Shown here: positions 43,818-52,312 of the stretch, piece after piece
How positions within the stretch are numbered: position 1 is the first letter of the stretch
Layout of the letters: each line of letters opens with the position of its first letter
Assembly: GCA_039808025.1 (NCBI GenBank)
Contig: JBDHSK010000001.1
Span: 124,001-188,000 of the forward strand
Direction of reading: 5' to 3'
DNA from: Sandaracinobacteroides sp039808025
Lineage (GTDB): Bacteria; Pseudomonadota; Alphaproteobacteria; Sphingomonadales; Sphingomonadaceae
DNA length: 64,000 nt
The notes under the pieces: generated by a model
Databases searched by the model: none
Told to the model about the DNA's origin: nothing
The model's input: the letters and a program-made list of their open reading frames with translations, nothing else
Translations under genes and position numbers: made by a program

Positions 43818-46613
43818 ATGCGGATCATTTATCTCTCGGGTGTTGCAGGTGTGGCACTGTTGGCTTCTACAGCGGCCGCGCAGTCGGCGCCACCGGTTGG
43901 CGATACCGCCGAAGCCGATATCGTGGTTCTGGGCTCACGCATTCCCCGCGTTCAGCAGGAAGGGCCGGCGCCGGTTACCACCATCACATCAGATGATATT
44001 CTGAAACGCGGCTATCAAAGCGTTCCCGACCTACTGCGCGCCGTCACCCAGAACGGTGGCGAAACCCAGAGCCAGCAGTCGTTTGCCGGCGCCGATTTCA
44101 CCCCGGGTGCTCAGCAGGTTGATCTGCGCGGGCTAGGACCCAACCACACGCTGGTGCTGGTGAACGGCCGACGGGTGGCGGACTTCCCGCTGCCGTTCAA
44201 CGGCAACAGCAACTTCACCGATATCTCCAATATTCCCGTCGGCCTCATCGAACGCGTGGAAATCCTCAGTGGCAGTGCCTCGGCCATCTACGGGTCCGAT
44301 GCCATTTCCGGGGTGGTCAACTTCCAGTTGAAAGAACAGGTCGACGGCACCCGGCTCGACTTCCGCTATGGCGCCACCCAGCATGGCGGCGGCCAGTCGT
44401 TCCGTCTGACAGGTGTAACCGGCTGGCAGAAAGATGATTTTCACGCCGTTCTTGGTGTCGAGGTGCTACGCCAGGAACCGATCTGGCAATATCAGCGTTC
44501 CCGCCAGGATTCGACCGCCGACAACCCGACCACCGAAGCACCGTTGGCACGGCGGACGTTTCTGCGGGCCGATGAATATGTCTATTACATCGATCCGGGC
44601 AAGGCGCGCTGCGATGCGCTCTCGCACCTGAACCAGGGATCAACTTTTTATGCCGCCCGCCCGGGGCGCGATACCTTTGCGGGTGACGGCATGTTCTGCG
44701 GCAGCGAAAAATCGGTTGCCTATGGCACGATGATTTCCGACCGCACCGCCGTCAGCGCCTATGGCAATCTCGGGTTCGCGATCTCCGACAATGTCGAGTT
44801 CTTCACTGACGTCCAGTTCAGCTGGTCGAAGCTGAAGTTGTTCCGCGATGTGCTGGAATGGTTTTACGTGGCGCCCGACGGCAATGAGGAGGGCACCTTC
44901 TTCAACCCCAACCTTTCACCTGATGACACCTGGAGCGGGCTTCAGCTTGACAACTGGACCCGGCAGTTCACACCCGAGGAAATGGGCGGGTTCGGGCCTG
45001 GCTTCACCCGCAACCGCTCAATTGCATTCAGCATTACGCCGGGCATTCGTGGCCATTTCGGCAAGGATGACCAGTGGTCTTACGAGCTGGCGTTCAACCA
45101 TGCGCAATATCACTCGCGGGTGATCTTCCCGCAGGTCGTGATCGACAAGGCGAACGCCCTGTTCCTTGGGCCCCAGCTCGGCATCGACGAGGAAACCGGA
45201 TACCCGATCTTCGATGCTGACGTGAACCGGCTCTATACCCCGCTTACCCCGGCCGAATACCGCTCGATCACCGCTGATTCCGTCTATCGGCCGAAATCGT
45301 GGATGAACAACGTCTCAGCAACCGTTAACAACGCCGCCCTGTTCGATCTGCCGGCCGGGCCAATGGGCTTTGCCGCTGTCGCGGAATTCGGCAACCAGGG
45401 CTATAATTTGCGCCCAGACCCGCTGGCGCTTGTTCAGCATTATGTCGGCCTCATCGATTCCGACGGCAAGGGCAGCCGCACCCACTGGGGTGTTGGCGCC
45501 GAGTTGCGCGCACCGGTACTGCCAATGCTGCAACTGTCGGCGGCCGGCCGATATGATGGATTCAACTATGCCGGTAACAAGGTGAGTCGCTTCACGTACA
45601 ACCTCGGCGCCGAATTCCGCCCGTTTGATTCCCTGTTGTTCCGTGCTGCCTATGGCACCGGGTTCCGGGCACCTGACCTCAACTATGTATTCCGGGGCCC
45701 GGGCAATACCCACCCATCGGCAACCGATTATTACCTGTGCCGCACCGAAGAGCCCGATGAGGATATCGGCGATTGCAGCTACGCCGACACCGGCATTGTC
45801 TCGCGCCGTACCGGCAACCCCAACCTCAGGCCGGAAACCTCAAAATCCTTCAACGGAGGCGTGTTCTGGCAGCCAACCGGCAACATCAACTTCTCGGTCG
45901 ACTATTTCCGGGTGAAGATGAACGGCCAGGTTCGCGACATCGACATCGACCGGCTGCTGCGAACCGAGGCCGACTGTCGTATCGGCACGACGTCCGCCGG
46001 AACCCCCGTCGACACCAACTCGCCCACCTGCGTGGATACTCTGGCGCGGGTCAGCCGCTATGCGGGCGGCGCCCTGGCGGGGCAGTTGCAGAGTGTGCAC
46101 GTCAATCCCATCAACATCGCAGAAGAATCCACCGACGGGATCGATTTTTCGGCACATTTCCGGGTTCCGACGGAATCGGCCGGTACTTTCAGCCTTGGGC
46201 TGAATTACACTTACGTCCTCAACCACACCATTCGCCAGTACCCAGGCGACCCGCAGATCAACAAGCTGCTGTTCGACAGTGGTTATGACATCCCTCGTGA
46301 AAAAGGCTCAGCCAACTTAAGCTGGGAATATGACCGCTTCTCGACCACGTTGACCGGTCTGCGGCTGGGCCGCCTTCCCAACTACGATGAAGACGGCTGG
46401 GTGAAGGCGAGCTATCTGTTCAACCTGTCGATGCAGTACGACATCACTGATCGCTTGCGGCTGACGGGAACCGTGAACAACCTGTTCGATACGGCCCCGG
46501 TGAAGGACAAGACCTACGGAAGCTATCCCTATTACGATATTTCGTGGTTCGACGGCATCGGTCGCAGCTTCTTCGTGCAACTGACCTATACGTTCGGTAA
46601 CGAACGCCCCTGA
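43818..46613 (+). CDS. TonB-dependent outer-membrane receptor
   Basis: A 931-residue receptor with a signal peptide (MRIIYLSGVAGVALLASTAA), a plug domain (TTITSDDILKRGYQSVPDLL to GSASAIYGSDAISGVVNFQL) and a large beta barrel. The barrel ends ITDRLRLTGTVNNLFDTAPV then FFVQLTYTF, with the terminal aromatic residue near the C-terminus as expected for outer-membrane insertion. Two Cys pairs occur in extracellular loops. The substrate is unknown; the receptor belongs to the large sphingomonad group used for oligopeptides, glycans and other nutrients. ATG 43818 opens the signal peptide. Only 78 bp separate it from the divergent peptidase gene. Confidence 0.93.
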   Translation: MRIIYLSGVAGVALLASTAAAQSAPPVGDTAEADIVVLGSRIPRVQQEGPAPVTTITSDDILKRGYQSVPDLLRAVTQNGGETQSQQSFAGADFTPGAQQVDLRGLGPNHTLVLVNGRRVADFPLPFNGNSNFTDISNIPVGLIERVEILSGSASAIYGSDAISGVVNFQLKEQVDGTRLDFRYGATQHGGGQSFRLTGVTGWQKDDFHAVLGVEVLRQEPIWQYQRSRQDSTADNPTTEAPLARRTFLRADEYVYYIDPGKARCDALSHLNQGSTFYAARPGRDTFAGDGMFCGSEKSVAYGTMISDRTAVSAYGNLGFAISDNVEFFTDVQFSWSKLKLFRDVLEWFYVAPDGNEEGTFFNPNLSPDDTWSGLQLDNWTRQFTPEEMGGFGPGFTRNRSIAFSITPGIRGHFGKDDQWSYELAFNHAQYHSRVIFPQVVIDKANALFLGPQLGIDEETGYPIFDADVNRLYTPLTPAEYRSITADSVYRPKSWMNNVSATVNNAALFDLPAGPMGFAAVAEFGNQGYNLRPDPLALVQHYVGLIDSDGKGSRTHWGVGAELRAPVLPMLQLSAAGRYDGFNYAGNKVSRFTYNLGAEFRPFDSLLFRAAYGTGFRAPDLNYVFRGPGNTHPSATDYYLCRTEEPDEDIGDCSYADTGIVSRRTGNPNLRPETSKSFNGGVFWQPTGNINFSVDYFRVKMNGQVRDIDIDRLLRTEADCRIGTTSAGTPVDTNSPTCVDTLARVSRYAGGALAGQLQSVHVNPINIAEESTDGIDFSAHFRVPTESAGTFSLGLNYTYVLNHTIRQYPGDPQINKLLFDSGYDIPREKGSANLSWEYDRFSTTLTGLRLGRLPNYDEDGWVKASYLFNLSMQYDITDRLRLTGTVNNLFDTAPVKDKTYGSYPYYDISWFDGIGRSFFVQLTYTFGNERP

Positions 46614-47177
46614 CCATTACGGGGATAAATGACGCTCAGCTTGCCGGATGTAAGTAACACCCTGCCCGCCTTTACCGCGAAAGCTTGACGCAGGCCGGAT
46701 TAGCCTCTGTGATTATCCGTAAAGTCACCAGCATCACGCCGATAGCAGCCTGCCCTGTGTTGGCACCTTGCGGCACCAACGCAAGGGGCTGAAACATCTT
46801 CCCGGCACCAGAATGCGCAGCCGGAAGAACGATGCTGAAAAAGCAATGGGTTTCCCCGGCCTGGAGGCCAGAGCTTCAATATGGCAGCAGGAACCAAAGC
46901 CAGGCAAAACCCCCGATGACCGCACACAACAGCTGCCGAGGTGAGATAGCCGGCACCGTCTGGCAGCCGCTTATTGCCACTACCCGGAGCATTTCCCGAC
47001 CTGCCAACCCAAGTCGCTGTGTTCTGTCGTGAACTATACCCGCACCTATTTCACGAACGCTTAAGCCTGTTCGCTCACAGCAAGCCCCAAGCTCGGCTTC
47101 AAGGATACGTTCCGGTGTCGGGGGCGCCTGCCTGCCGGCCCTTTCACCCCTCAGTTACCCCTCCCCCAGATAACAGT
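46614..47177. other. Non-coding stretch between receptor and OmpA-like genes
   Basis: About 560 bp without a convincing gene in any frame: the available frames are short, lack ribosome binding sites and show no recognisable protein. A small hairpin (GTTGG / CCAAC around 46755) is present. I see no riboswitch, tRNA or clear degenerate gene. Confidence 0.5.
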
Positions 47178-47240
47178 AAGGCCCGCTTCCTCAAGGAAAC
47201 GGGCCTTCTGTCTGGAACTGGCGGGGACGAATCCCCGCCA
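47178..47240 (-). terminator. Two tandem hairpins after the OmpA-like gene
   Basis: Reading leftward, the first hairpin is a perfect 9-bp stem TGGCGGGGA / TCCCCGCCA with a 4-nt loop (47219-47240), 5 bp after the stop. The second pairs AAGGCCCG with CGGGCCTT around an inner TTCC/GGAA helix (47178-47207). Neither has a strong T-run, but their position and strength suggest termination and mRNA 3' protection of an abundant transcript. Confidence 0.65.
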
Positions 47241-47245
47241 GCAGA

Positions 47246-48388
47246 TCAGTTGGTCTTGCCGAAGATGATCTCGGCACGACGGTTCTGCGGTTCGCGCACA
47301 CCCAGCGGCGTGTCGACCAGCAGTTTGTTGAAGCCGAAGCCACGGGTGGTCATCTGGCTTTCCGGAATGCCCTTGCCGGCCATATAGGCCTTCACGGCAT
47401 TGGCCCGACGCTCAGACAGGCGCTGGTTGTAGGCAGCCGGACCCGAGGTGTCGGTGTGGCCGTCGATCTGCACCGATGATTGCCCCGTCTGCATGTAGGC
47501 TTCGGCAGCACGATCGAGGATCGCAGCAGCTTCCGGCGTGATGTTGTACTTATCCCAGTCGAAGAAGACCAGGAACGGCCCCGGAACCACAGCCGCAGGC
47601 GGCGGCGGAGGCGGAGGCGGCGGCGGGGGTGGAGGTGGCGGCGGAGGCGGAGGCGGCGGCGGCGGCGCAGCTTCCTCACCCAGGTTGTAGGTCAGGCCGA
47701 TGAGGGCGCTGTGGCTGCGCCACTTGCCTTCCAGCGGGTGACCATTGGTGGTGCGCAGATCAATGCCGGCCATGCTGAAGAAACGATACTTCAGCGAGAG
47801 GTCGAGCTTGCTGGTCAGCGACCGGCGAACGCCGGCGATGACCTGCCAGGCAAAGCCAGAGTCGCTGTCGTCTGCGAAATCACCGGTGTATTTCTGGAGT
47901 TGCCAGATGTCGGCCTTGAAACGGGCGATACCGACACCGCCGCCAACGAAGCCGCCCCACGGGCTTTCTTCGTTGTTGCCGAAATCGAACATACCGTTCA
48001 GCATAAACGACAGGATTTGCGCATCGCCATCGGCGCCGTCAAAGAGACCCGACCACACCTTGGTGCCCGTCGGCCCCGGAATAGCCGGCACGCCGCCGGC
48101 AACCGTGACCGATTTCAGGTTCGAGTTCTTGTAGCCAACTTCGAATTCCGATCGGAAACCGCCGAAATCATAACCGATGGTTCCACCGACTTCCCAGCCC
48201 GGCTCCCAGCGGTTCTTGATACCATTTTCGACGACGCCCTTGGTGACCGAGTTGGTGATGTCCCAACCACGGGCTTCACTAATGAAACCGCCGCCTTCCA
48301 AACCGATATACCAGGCCTTGTCGCGCGCTTGCGCCGATCCGGCCAACACCGTGGTTGCAAGAGCAACCGCAACGGCGAATTTCCCCAT
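47246..48388 (-). CDS. OmpA-family outer-membrane protein with a 23-proline linker
   Basis: A 380-residue protein: signal peptide (VALATTVLAGSAQA), an eight-strand-type beta-barrel domain of about 215 residues (KAWYIGLEGGGFISEARGWD to SHSALIGLTYNLG), a linker of 23 consecutive prolines (47598-47666), and a C-terminal OmpA domain that binds peptidoglycan (FFDWDKYNITPEAAAIL, QIDGHTDTSG, NQRLSERRANAVKAYM, RRAEIIFGKTN). It anchors the outer membrane to the wall. AAGGGGATTGTC precedes the ATG. The tandem hairpins downstream and strong ribosome binding site suggest high expression. Confidence 0.94.
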   Translation of the reverse strand: MGKFAVAVALATTVLAGSAQARDKAWYIGLEGGGFISEARGWDITNSVTKGVVENGIKNRWEPGWEVGGTIGYDFGGFRSEFEVGYKNSNLKSVTVAGGVPAIPGPTGTKVWSGLFDGADGDAQILSFMLNGMFDFGNNEESPWGGFVGGGVGIARFKADIWQLQKYTGDFADDSDSGFAWQVIAGVRRSLTSKLDLSLKYRFFSMAGIDLRTTNGHPLEGKWRSHSALIGLTYNLGEEAAPPPPPPPPPPPPPPPPPPPPPPPAAVVPGPFLVFFDWDKYNITPEAAAILDRAAEAYMQTGQSSVQIDGHTDTSGPAAYNQRLSERRANAVKAYMAGKGIPESQMTTRGFGFNKLLVDTPLGVREPQNRRAEIIFGKTN

Positions 48389-48728
48389 GACAATCCCCTT
48401 CGTAGTAGATGTCGCACTTAGGCAGAAGCATGTAACCGAGCTTCCGGGATGTTAGCAAGAGGGGTTGACGGAAAAACTGTTGCAGCGCGGCAACAGCCTA
48501 CCACACAATTACGACTGTTGCCGATGGAGAATTCCGTTGAAAATCCAGTTCTCACCCCCCGAACCCGCACTTGCCGTCTCCGCTTTTTCCCGGATCTCCA
48601 CGCAGCCAACAGCCGGCATTACCGCCTCCATCCAGCTGGTTGACAGCGTCGGTAATGCCCGCCACCACCCCACTGATGGCCAATGCAACCATTGCTGATT
48701 TCCGGCTCCTGCCGCACTCTGTCGTCCA
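48389..48728. other. Divergent control region of the OmpA-like gene and prmA
   Basis: 340 bp without a supported gene. It holds the OmpA ribosome binding site and a cluster of CTGTTGC / GCAACAG elements (listed separately). The right half has a short frame (from about 48537 to 48698) without homology that I can name. Confidence 0.5.
48477..48523. repeat. Three CTGTTGC/GCAACAG elements
   Basis: CTGTTGC (48477-48483), the inverted copy CGGCAACAG (48488-48496) and CTGTTGCCG (48515-48523). The first two form a 7-bp inverted repeat with a 6-nt loop; the last two form a 9-bp inverted repeat with an 18-nt interval. They lie about 90-135 bp upstream of the OmpA start, suitable for regulator binding or an alternative-hairpin leader. 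Confidence 0.6.
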
Positions 48729-49691
48729 ATGAGCTGGGTTTCCACCCTGCACTGCACCCGCACCGAAGCCGATGCGGCAGCAATGCTGGAAGACCCCTTC
48801 CCCGCTGTCGATCCGGCGCCCGTGCTCGTCGCTCTCGAAGTGGATGACGGCTGGGCCCTGAAACTCTACACGCCCGAGCCACCCGATGATACCCTGTTGC
48901 AGGGGTTCAGCGCACTGGCACCATCTGCATCCCGTCCGGCGATGGTCGAGCTTCTGGCAGACGATGACTGGGTGACGCTGTCGCAGGCCGGTCTGGAACC
49001 GGTGACGATCGGCCGGTTCCATATCCATACCCGTGAACATGCGGGTGAAGCACGTCCCGGCCAATGGCCTTTGCGAATCGACGCCGGCCTTGCTTTCGGC
49101 ACCGGCCAACATGCCACCACCGCCGGCTGCCTTCACGCCGTCCTCGATCTCACTCGCCAGCAGCGGCGGTTCACCAACATCCTCGATGTCGGCACCGGCG
49201 CCGGGTTGCTGGCCTTTGCCGCTGCCCGTCTGCACCGTCGCGCCCGCATTACCGCGTCCGATCTCGACCCGGTGGCAGTTGCCGTCGCCGCAGACAATCT
49301 GCGTCTCAACCACCTGCTGCCCGGACGAACCGGCGGCCGGACGCTGATGCTGGCGGCACCCGGAGTCGAGCATCGGCAGATCGCGGCACGCGCCCCTTAC
49401 GACCTGGTGTTCGCCAATATCCTCGCCGGGCCGCTCACCGCCCTTGCCCCCTCGCTGTCAGCCGTGGTGGCCAAGGGCGGTTATCTGGTGCTGGCCGGGC
49501 TGTTGCAGCCACAGGTACCCAAACTACTGAACGCCTATGGCAAGCGCGGGCTGCGGCTGGTGTGGCGATCGCCACGCGCCGAATGGCCGGTACTGGTGAT
49601 GCGCAAGGTTACCCCCTCCAGTCGGCGGGCGGCCATCAGCGGCAGCCGCCGAGAGGTGGCCAATCGCGGCTGGAAGATCGATACCCTGTGA
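48729..49691 (+). CDS. prmA: Ribosomal protein L11 methyltransferase
   Basis: A 320-residue SAM-dependent enzyme that trimethylates L11. The recognition domain is N-terminal; the catalytic domain shows RIDAGLAFGTGQHATTAGCL, the SAM motif NILDVGTGAGLLAFAAARL, ITASDLDPVAVAVAADNLRLN and the active-site YDLVFANILAGPL. The C-terminal 25 residues (SSRRAAISGSRREVANRGWK) extend beyond the usual end. It stands alone between divergent and convergent neighbours. Confidence 0.93.
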   Translation: MSWVSTLHCTRTEADAAAMLEDPFPAVDPAPVLVALEVDDGWALKLYTPEPPDDTLLQGFSALAPSASRPAMVELLADDDWVTLSQAGLEPVTIGRFHIHTREHAGEARPGQWPLRIDAGLAFGTGQHATTAGCLHAVLDLTRQQRRFTNILDVGTGAGLLAFAAARLHRRARITASDLDPVAVAVAADNLRLNHLLPGRTGGRTLMLAAPGVEHRQIAARAPYDLVFANILAGPLTALAPSLSAVVAKGGYLVLAGLLQPQVPKLLNAYGKRGLRLVWRSPRAEWPVLVMRKVTPSSRRAAISGSRREVANRGWKIDTL

Positions 49692-49738
49692 CAATTGCAC
49701 CCCGATAGGCTGCGGCGAGGTCACAGAGGTCACAACTG

Positions 49739-50191
49739 TCAATCGGTGGCCCGCAGTTCAATCGCCGGGATACGCGTCCAGCCGTTGCCGTCGCTATCTT
49801 CGCGTGGCCAGGCGAATTCCGGTATGGCTTCGCGCATCCGCGCGCTCACCTGTTCATCGAGGGCCGGACAGCTGCTGGGGTTTGTCAGGCGCAGGTCGCG
49901 TACCAGCCAGCGTTCGTTTTCAACACCCTTTTTACGAAATTTCGCTTCAAAGACATAGCGATGGAGGAAGCCGTTTTCTCCGGGAACAAGGCCGGGACAC
50001 AGCCCGTCGCGAACGGCGCGGCTGGCAAGCGGCGCCAGCGGCGCCAGCGCCTGTTCGAACACCGATGGCCAAACCCAGGTCTCCCCGACGGCTGCCCGAC
50101 CCGAGGGAATCGGCCGGTTCGTTTCTGCTGCGGTTGCCGTTGCCAGGCCTACCGCCATCACGGCCACTGCCGAACATTGCCAAACCCGCAT
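49739..50191 (-). CDS. Exported protein of unknown function
   Basis: A 150-residue protein with a signal peptide (MRVWQCSAVAVMAVGLATAT/AAE). The mature part is rich in Trp and Pro and has two Cys (DGLCPGLVPG and PSSCPALDEQ) that probably form a disulfide. A segment of beta pattern (HRYVFEAKFRKKGVENERWL) is visible. I recognise no family. It follows argB on the same strand by 41 bp, so it may be the last gene of the LEA-like/nrdR/argB transcript. Confidence 0.7.
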   Translation of the reverse strand: MRVWQCSAVAVMAVGLATATAAETNRPIPSGRAAVGETWVWPSVFEQALAPLAPLASRAVRDGLCPGLVPGENGFLHRYVFEAKFRKKGVENERWLVRDLRLTNPSSCPALDEQVSARMREAIPEFAWPREDSDGNGWTRIPAIELRATD

Positions 50192-50232
50192 TGGCTGGTC
50201 CCTCCTCGCCGCCTGCCGGCAATGGTGCGCTG

Positions 50233-51174
50233 TCAGCCGTTGCGGATCAAGGTGCCTGCACCCTTCCGGGTGAAAATTTCCAGCAACATGGCATGCGGGA
50301 TGCGGCCATCGAGAATGACGGCGGCGTCAACGCCACCTTCCACGGCATGCACGCAGGTTTCCAGCTTGGGGATCATACCCCCTGAAATGGTGCCATCATC
50401 GACCAGATCGGAAATGGCTGCCGGTGTCATATCCGTCAGCAGGTTGCCTTCTTTCGACAGTACGCCCGGAACATCGGTCAGCAGAAAAAGGCGCGCCGCC
50501 CCCAGCGCTGCGGCAATGGCTCCGGCACAGGTATCGGCGTTGATGTTATAGGTGTGTCCGTCGCTTCCCGCCCCGATCGGCGCCACCACCGGAATGAAAT
50601 CAGCCTGTGCCAGCACATCAAGCACCCGGCGGTCGATGGTGGCCGGTTCACCGACAAAGCCGAGATCAACCGACTGCTCGATATTGCTTCCGGGATCGCG
50701 GGTGGTGCGCCCCAGTTTTTCGGCCACAATCAGCCCGGCGTCCTTGCCCGACAGGCCCACTGCGCGACCACCGGCATCGCTGATCCAGCGCACCAGTTTC
50801 TTGTTGATCGCCCCCAGCACCATTTCCGCCACTTCAGCGGTGGCGGCATCGGTGACACGCAAGCCGTCGACAAAGCGGCTTTCATGGCCCAGCCGCTTCA
50901 GCATGGTGCCAATCTGCGGGCCGCCGCCATGCACCACCACTGGCCGGATTCCCACCTGCTTCAGCAGCACGATATCCTCGGCGAAATCGCGCGCCAGCTT
51001 GGGGTCTCCCATGGCGTGGCCGCCATATTTCACCACGAAGGTCTGGCCCGAATAGCGTTGCAGATATGGCAACGCCTCGACCAGCGTTTCCGCCTTCTGC
51101 AGGTATTGGGCAGGCGGCGCATGTTTAACACCGGCGTGCGGTTTGGCTGCTGCAGGCTTGGCGTCGGCCATCAT
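50233..51174 (-). CDS. argB: Acetylglutamate kinase
   Basis: A 313-residue kinase for the second step of arginine synthesis, phosphorylating N-acetylglutamate. Family motifs: TFVVKYGGHAMGD, VVVHGGGPQIG, ESRFVDGLRVTD, a KLVRWISDAGGRAVGLSGKD stretch and FLLTDVPGVLSKEGNLLTD. The N-terminal helix (QKAETLVEALPYLQRYSGQT) is the one used by arginine-inhibited hexameric enzymes, so feedback control by arginine is likely. It overlaps the nrdR stop by 4 bp. Confidence 0.96.
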   Translation of the reverse strand: MMADAKPAAAKPHAGVKHAPPAQYLQKAETLVEALPYLQRYSGQTFVVKYGGHAMGDPKLARDFAEDIVLLKQVGIRPVVVHGGGPQIGTMLKRLGHESRFVDGLRVTDAATAEVAEMVLGAINKKLVRWISDAGGRAVGLSGKDAGLIVAEKLGRTTRDPGSNIEQSVDLGFVGEPATIDRRVLDVLAQADFIPVVAPIGAGSDGHTYNINADTCAGAIAAALGAARLFLLTDVPGVLSKEGNLLTDMTPAAISDLVDDGTISGGMIPKLETCVHAVEGGVDAAVILDGRIPHAMLLEIFTRKGAGTLIRNG

Positions 51175-51638
51175 TCGTCTTTCAAAATCGATTCGCTCAA
51201 GGTGCCAACGAAGGTTTCAAAATCACGCGCCTCGCGGAAATCCTTGTAGACGCTAGCAAAGCGCACATAGGCAACCGGATCGAGCTGTTCGAGTCCCTGC
51301 ATCACCAGCGCACCGATCTCGCCAGCCTCCACCTCGGGTTCCCCCATCGCTTCCAGCTGGCGCTGCACGGCCGAGACAAACCGCTCGATGCGCTCGGGCT
51401 CGATCTCGCGCTTGCGGCAGGCAATCATCACCGATTGTGCCAGTTTCTCGCGGTCGAACGCTTCCTTCTTGCCATTCTTCTTGAGGACAACCAGTTCCCG
51501 CAGCTGCACCCGTTCGAAGGTTGTGAAACGGGCGCCGCACGATGGACATTGCCGGCGGCGGCGTATGGCGCTCAGGTCTTCGGTTGGCCGGCTGTCCTTA
51601 ACCTGGCTGTCTTCATGGTGACAGAAGGGGCAGCGCAT
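51171..51638 (-). CDS. nrdR: Ribonucleotide reductase repressor NrdR
   Basis: A 155-residue repressor with an N-terminal zinc ribbon (MRCPFCHHEDSQVKDSRPTE then RRRQCPSCGARFTTFERVQL) and an ATP-cone domain (VVLKKNGKKEAFDREKLAQS). It senses ATP/dATP and represses nrd operons at NrdR boxes. It overlaps the LEA-like gene before it (ATGA) and argB after it. In many alphaproteobacteria nrdR follows glyA; here one extra gene lies between them. Confidence 0.97.
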   Translation of the reverse strand: MRCPFCHHEDSQVKDSRPTEDLSAIRRRRQCPSCGARFTTFERVQLRELVVLKKNGKKEAFDREKLAQSVMIACRKREIEPERIERFVSAVQRQLEAMGEPEVEAGEIGALVMQGLEQLDPVAYVRFASVYKDFREARDFETFVGTLSESILKDE

Positions 51639-52261
51639 CAGCCCTTGTCCGGTCCGTCCGCGCTGCCTGATTTTTTCGCCAGCGTCCGCAGATAGCCAAG
51701 CCCGCCGCCGATCACTGCACCGATCAGCGGCCCGGCGAACGGAACCACCAGGCCGATCGCCGCCCCGGCAGCCGCTCCGGTGCCGACATTGCGGCCCAGC
51801 GGCGTGTTCCAGATCTTGCGCGCCGTCTGCCCGGCGTCGCTTTCGCCCAGGTCATGCGCCTTGTCAGACACCTTGCGGCCGATATCGGTTTCCAGGGCCT
51901 TGTGATGCAGGTCGTGCGCCTTATCGGCAACCTTCTTCCCGGTTTCACTCTCAAGGGCTCTGCGGCCCAGTTCTTCGGCCTTGTCGAACACGGTCTCGGC
52001 AAAATCGACGGCCTTGCGCCCGGCGGTCGATTCCGTGATGCGCTCTCCAGCTGCCAGTGCCTCGTCGGCCAACCGCTCGACCTTGCCGCCCGTCGCGTCA
52101 GCCACCTTGTCAGCCACTTCATCGGCCAGTTCTTCGGCTTTCTCTGCGGCCTCGCTGGTGGCCTTGGCTGCCTTGCCGGCTATTTCCTCAACCTTTTCTG
52201 TGGCCTTGCCAGCTGCCTTTTCTGCAGCCGCTTCTGCGGCCTTATCCGTTGATTCCGTCAT
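51638..52261 (-). CDS. LEA-like helical-repeat protein with C-terminal glycine zipper
   Basis: A 207-residue protein of very biased composition. Residues 1-77 are Ala/Glu/Lys helix of the LEA/apolipoprotein kind (AAEKAAGKATEKVEEIAGKA). Residues 78-159 contain five copies of a motif [ST]-x-x-G-[RKQ]-[KTN] starting at 78, 105, 125, 141 and 153, at intervals that shrink from 27 to 12. Residues 160-191 (GAAAGAAIGLVVPFAGPLIG and on) are a glycine-zipper hydrophobic segment that could insert in a membrane. There is no signal peptide. It starts 51 bp after glyA and is coupled to nrdR through a 4-bp overlap. No function is known; a stress or envelope-scaffold role is a guess. Confidence 0.75.
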   Translation of the reverse strand: MTESTDKAAEAAAEKAAGKATEKVEEIAGKAAKATSEAAEKAEELADEVADKVADATGGKVERLADEALAAGERITESTAGRKAVDFAETVFDKAEELGRRALESETGKKVADKAHDLHHKALETDIGRKVSDKAHDLGESDAGQTARKIWNTPLGRNVGTGAAAGAAIGLVVPFAGPLIGAVIGGGLGYLRTLAKKSGSADGPDKG

Positions 52262-52312
52262 GGTTCCTGCCTCCTCGTCTGTCGCTGCATCACTGCCAGC
52301 ACCACCGCGCCA

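Noticed and set aside
46751..46768. Sigma-54-like TTGGCAC followed by TTGC
   Set aside because: The -24 and -12 parts are adjacent without the required spacing, and no gene follows.
48537..48698. Short frame starting LKIQFSPPEPALAV, faintly like an aminopeptidase N-terminus
   Set aside because: Similarity is limited to a dozen residues, the remainder matches nothing and it ends in unstructured sequence; not enough to call a pseudogene.
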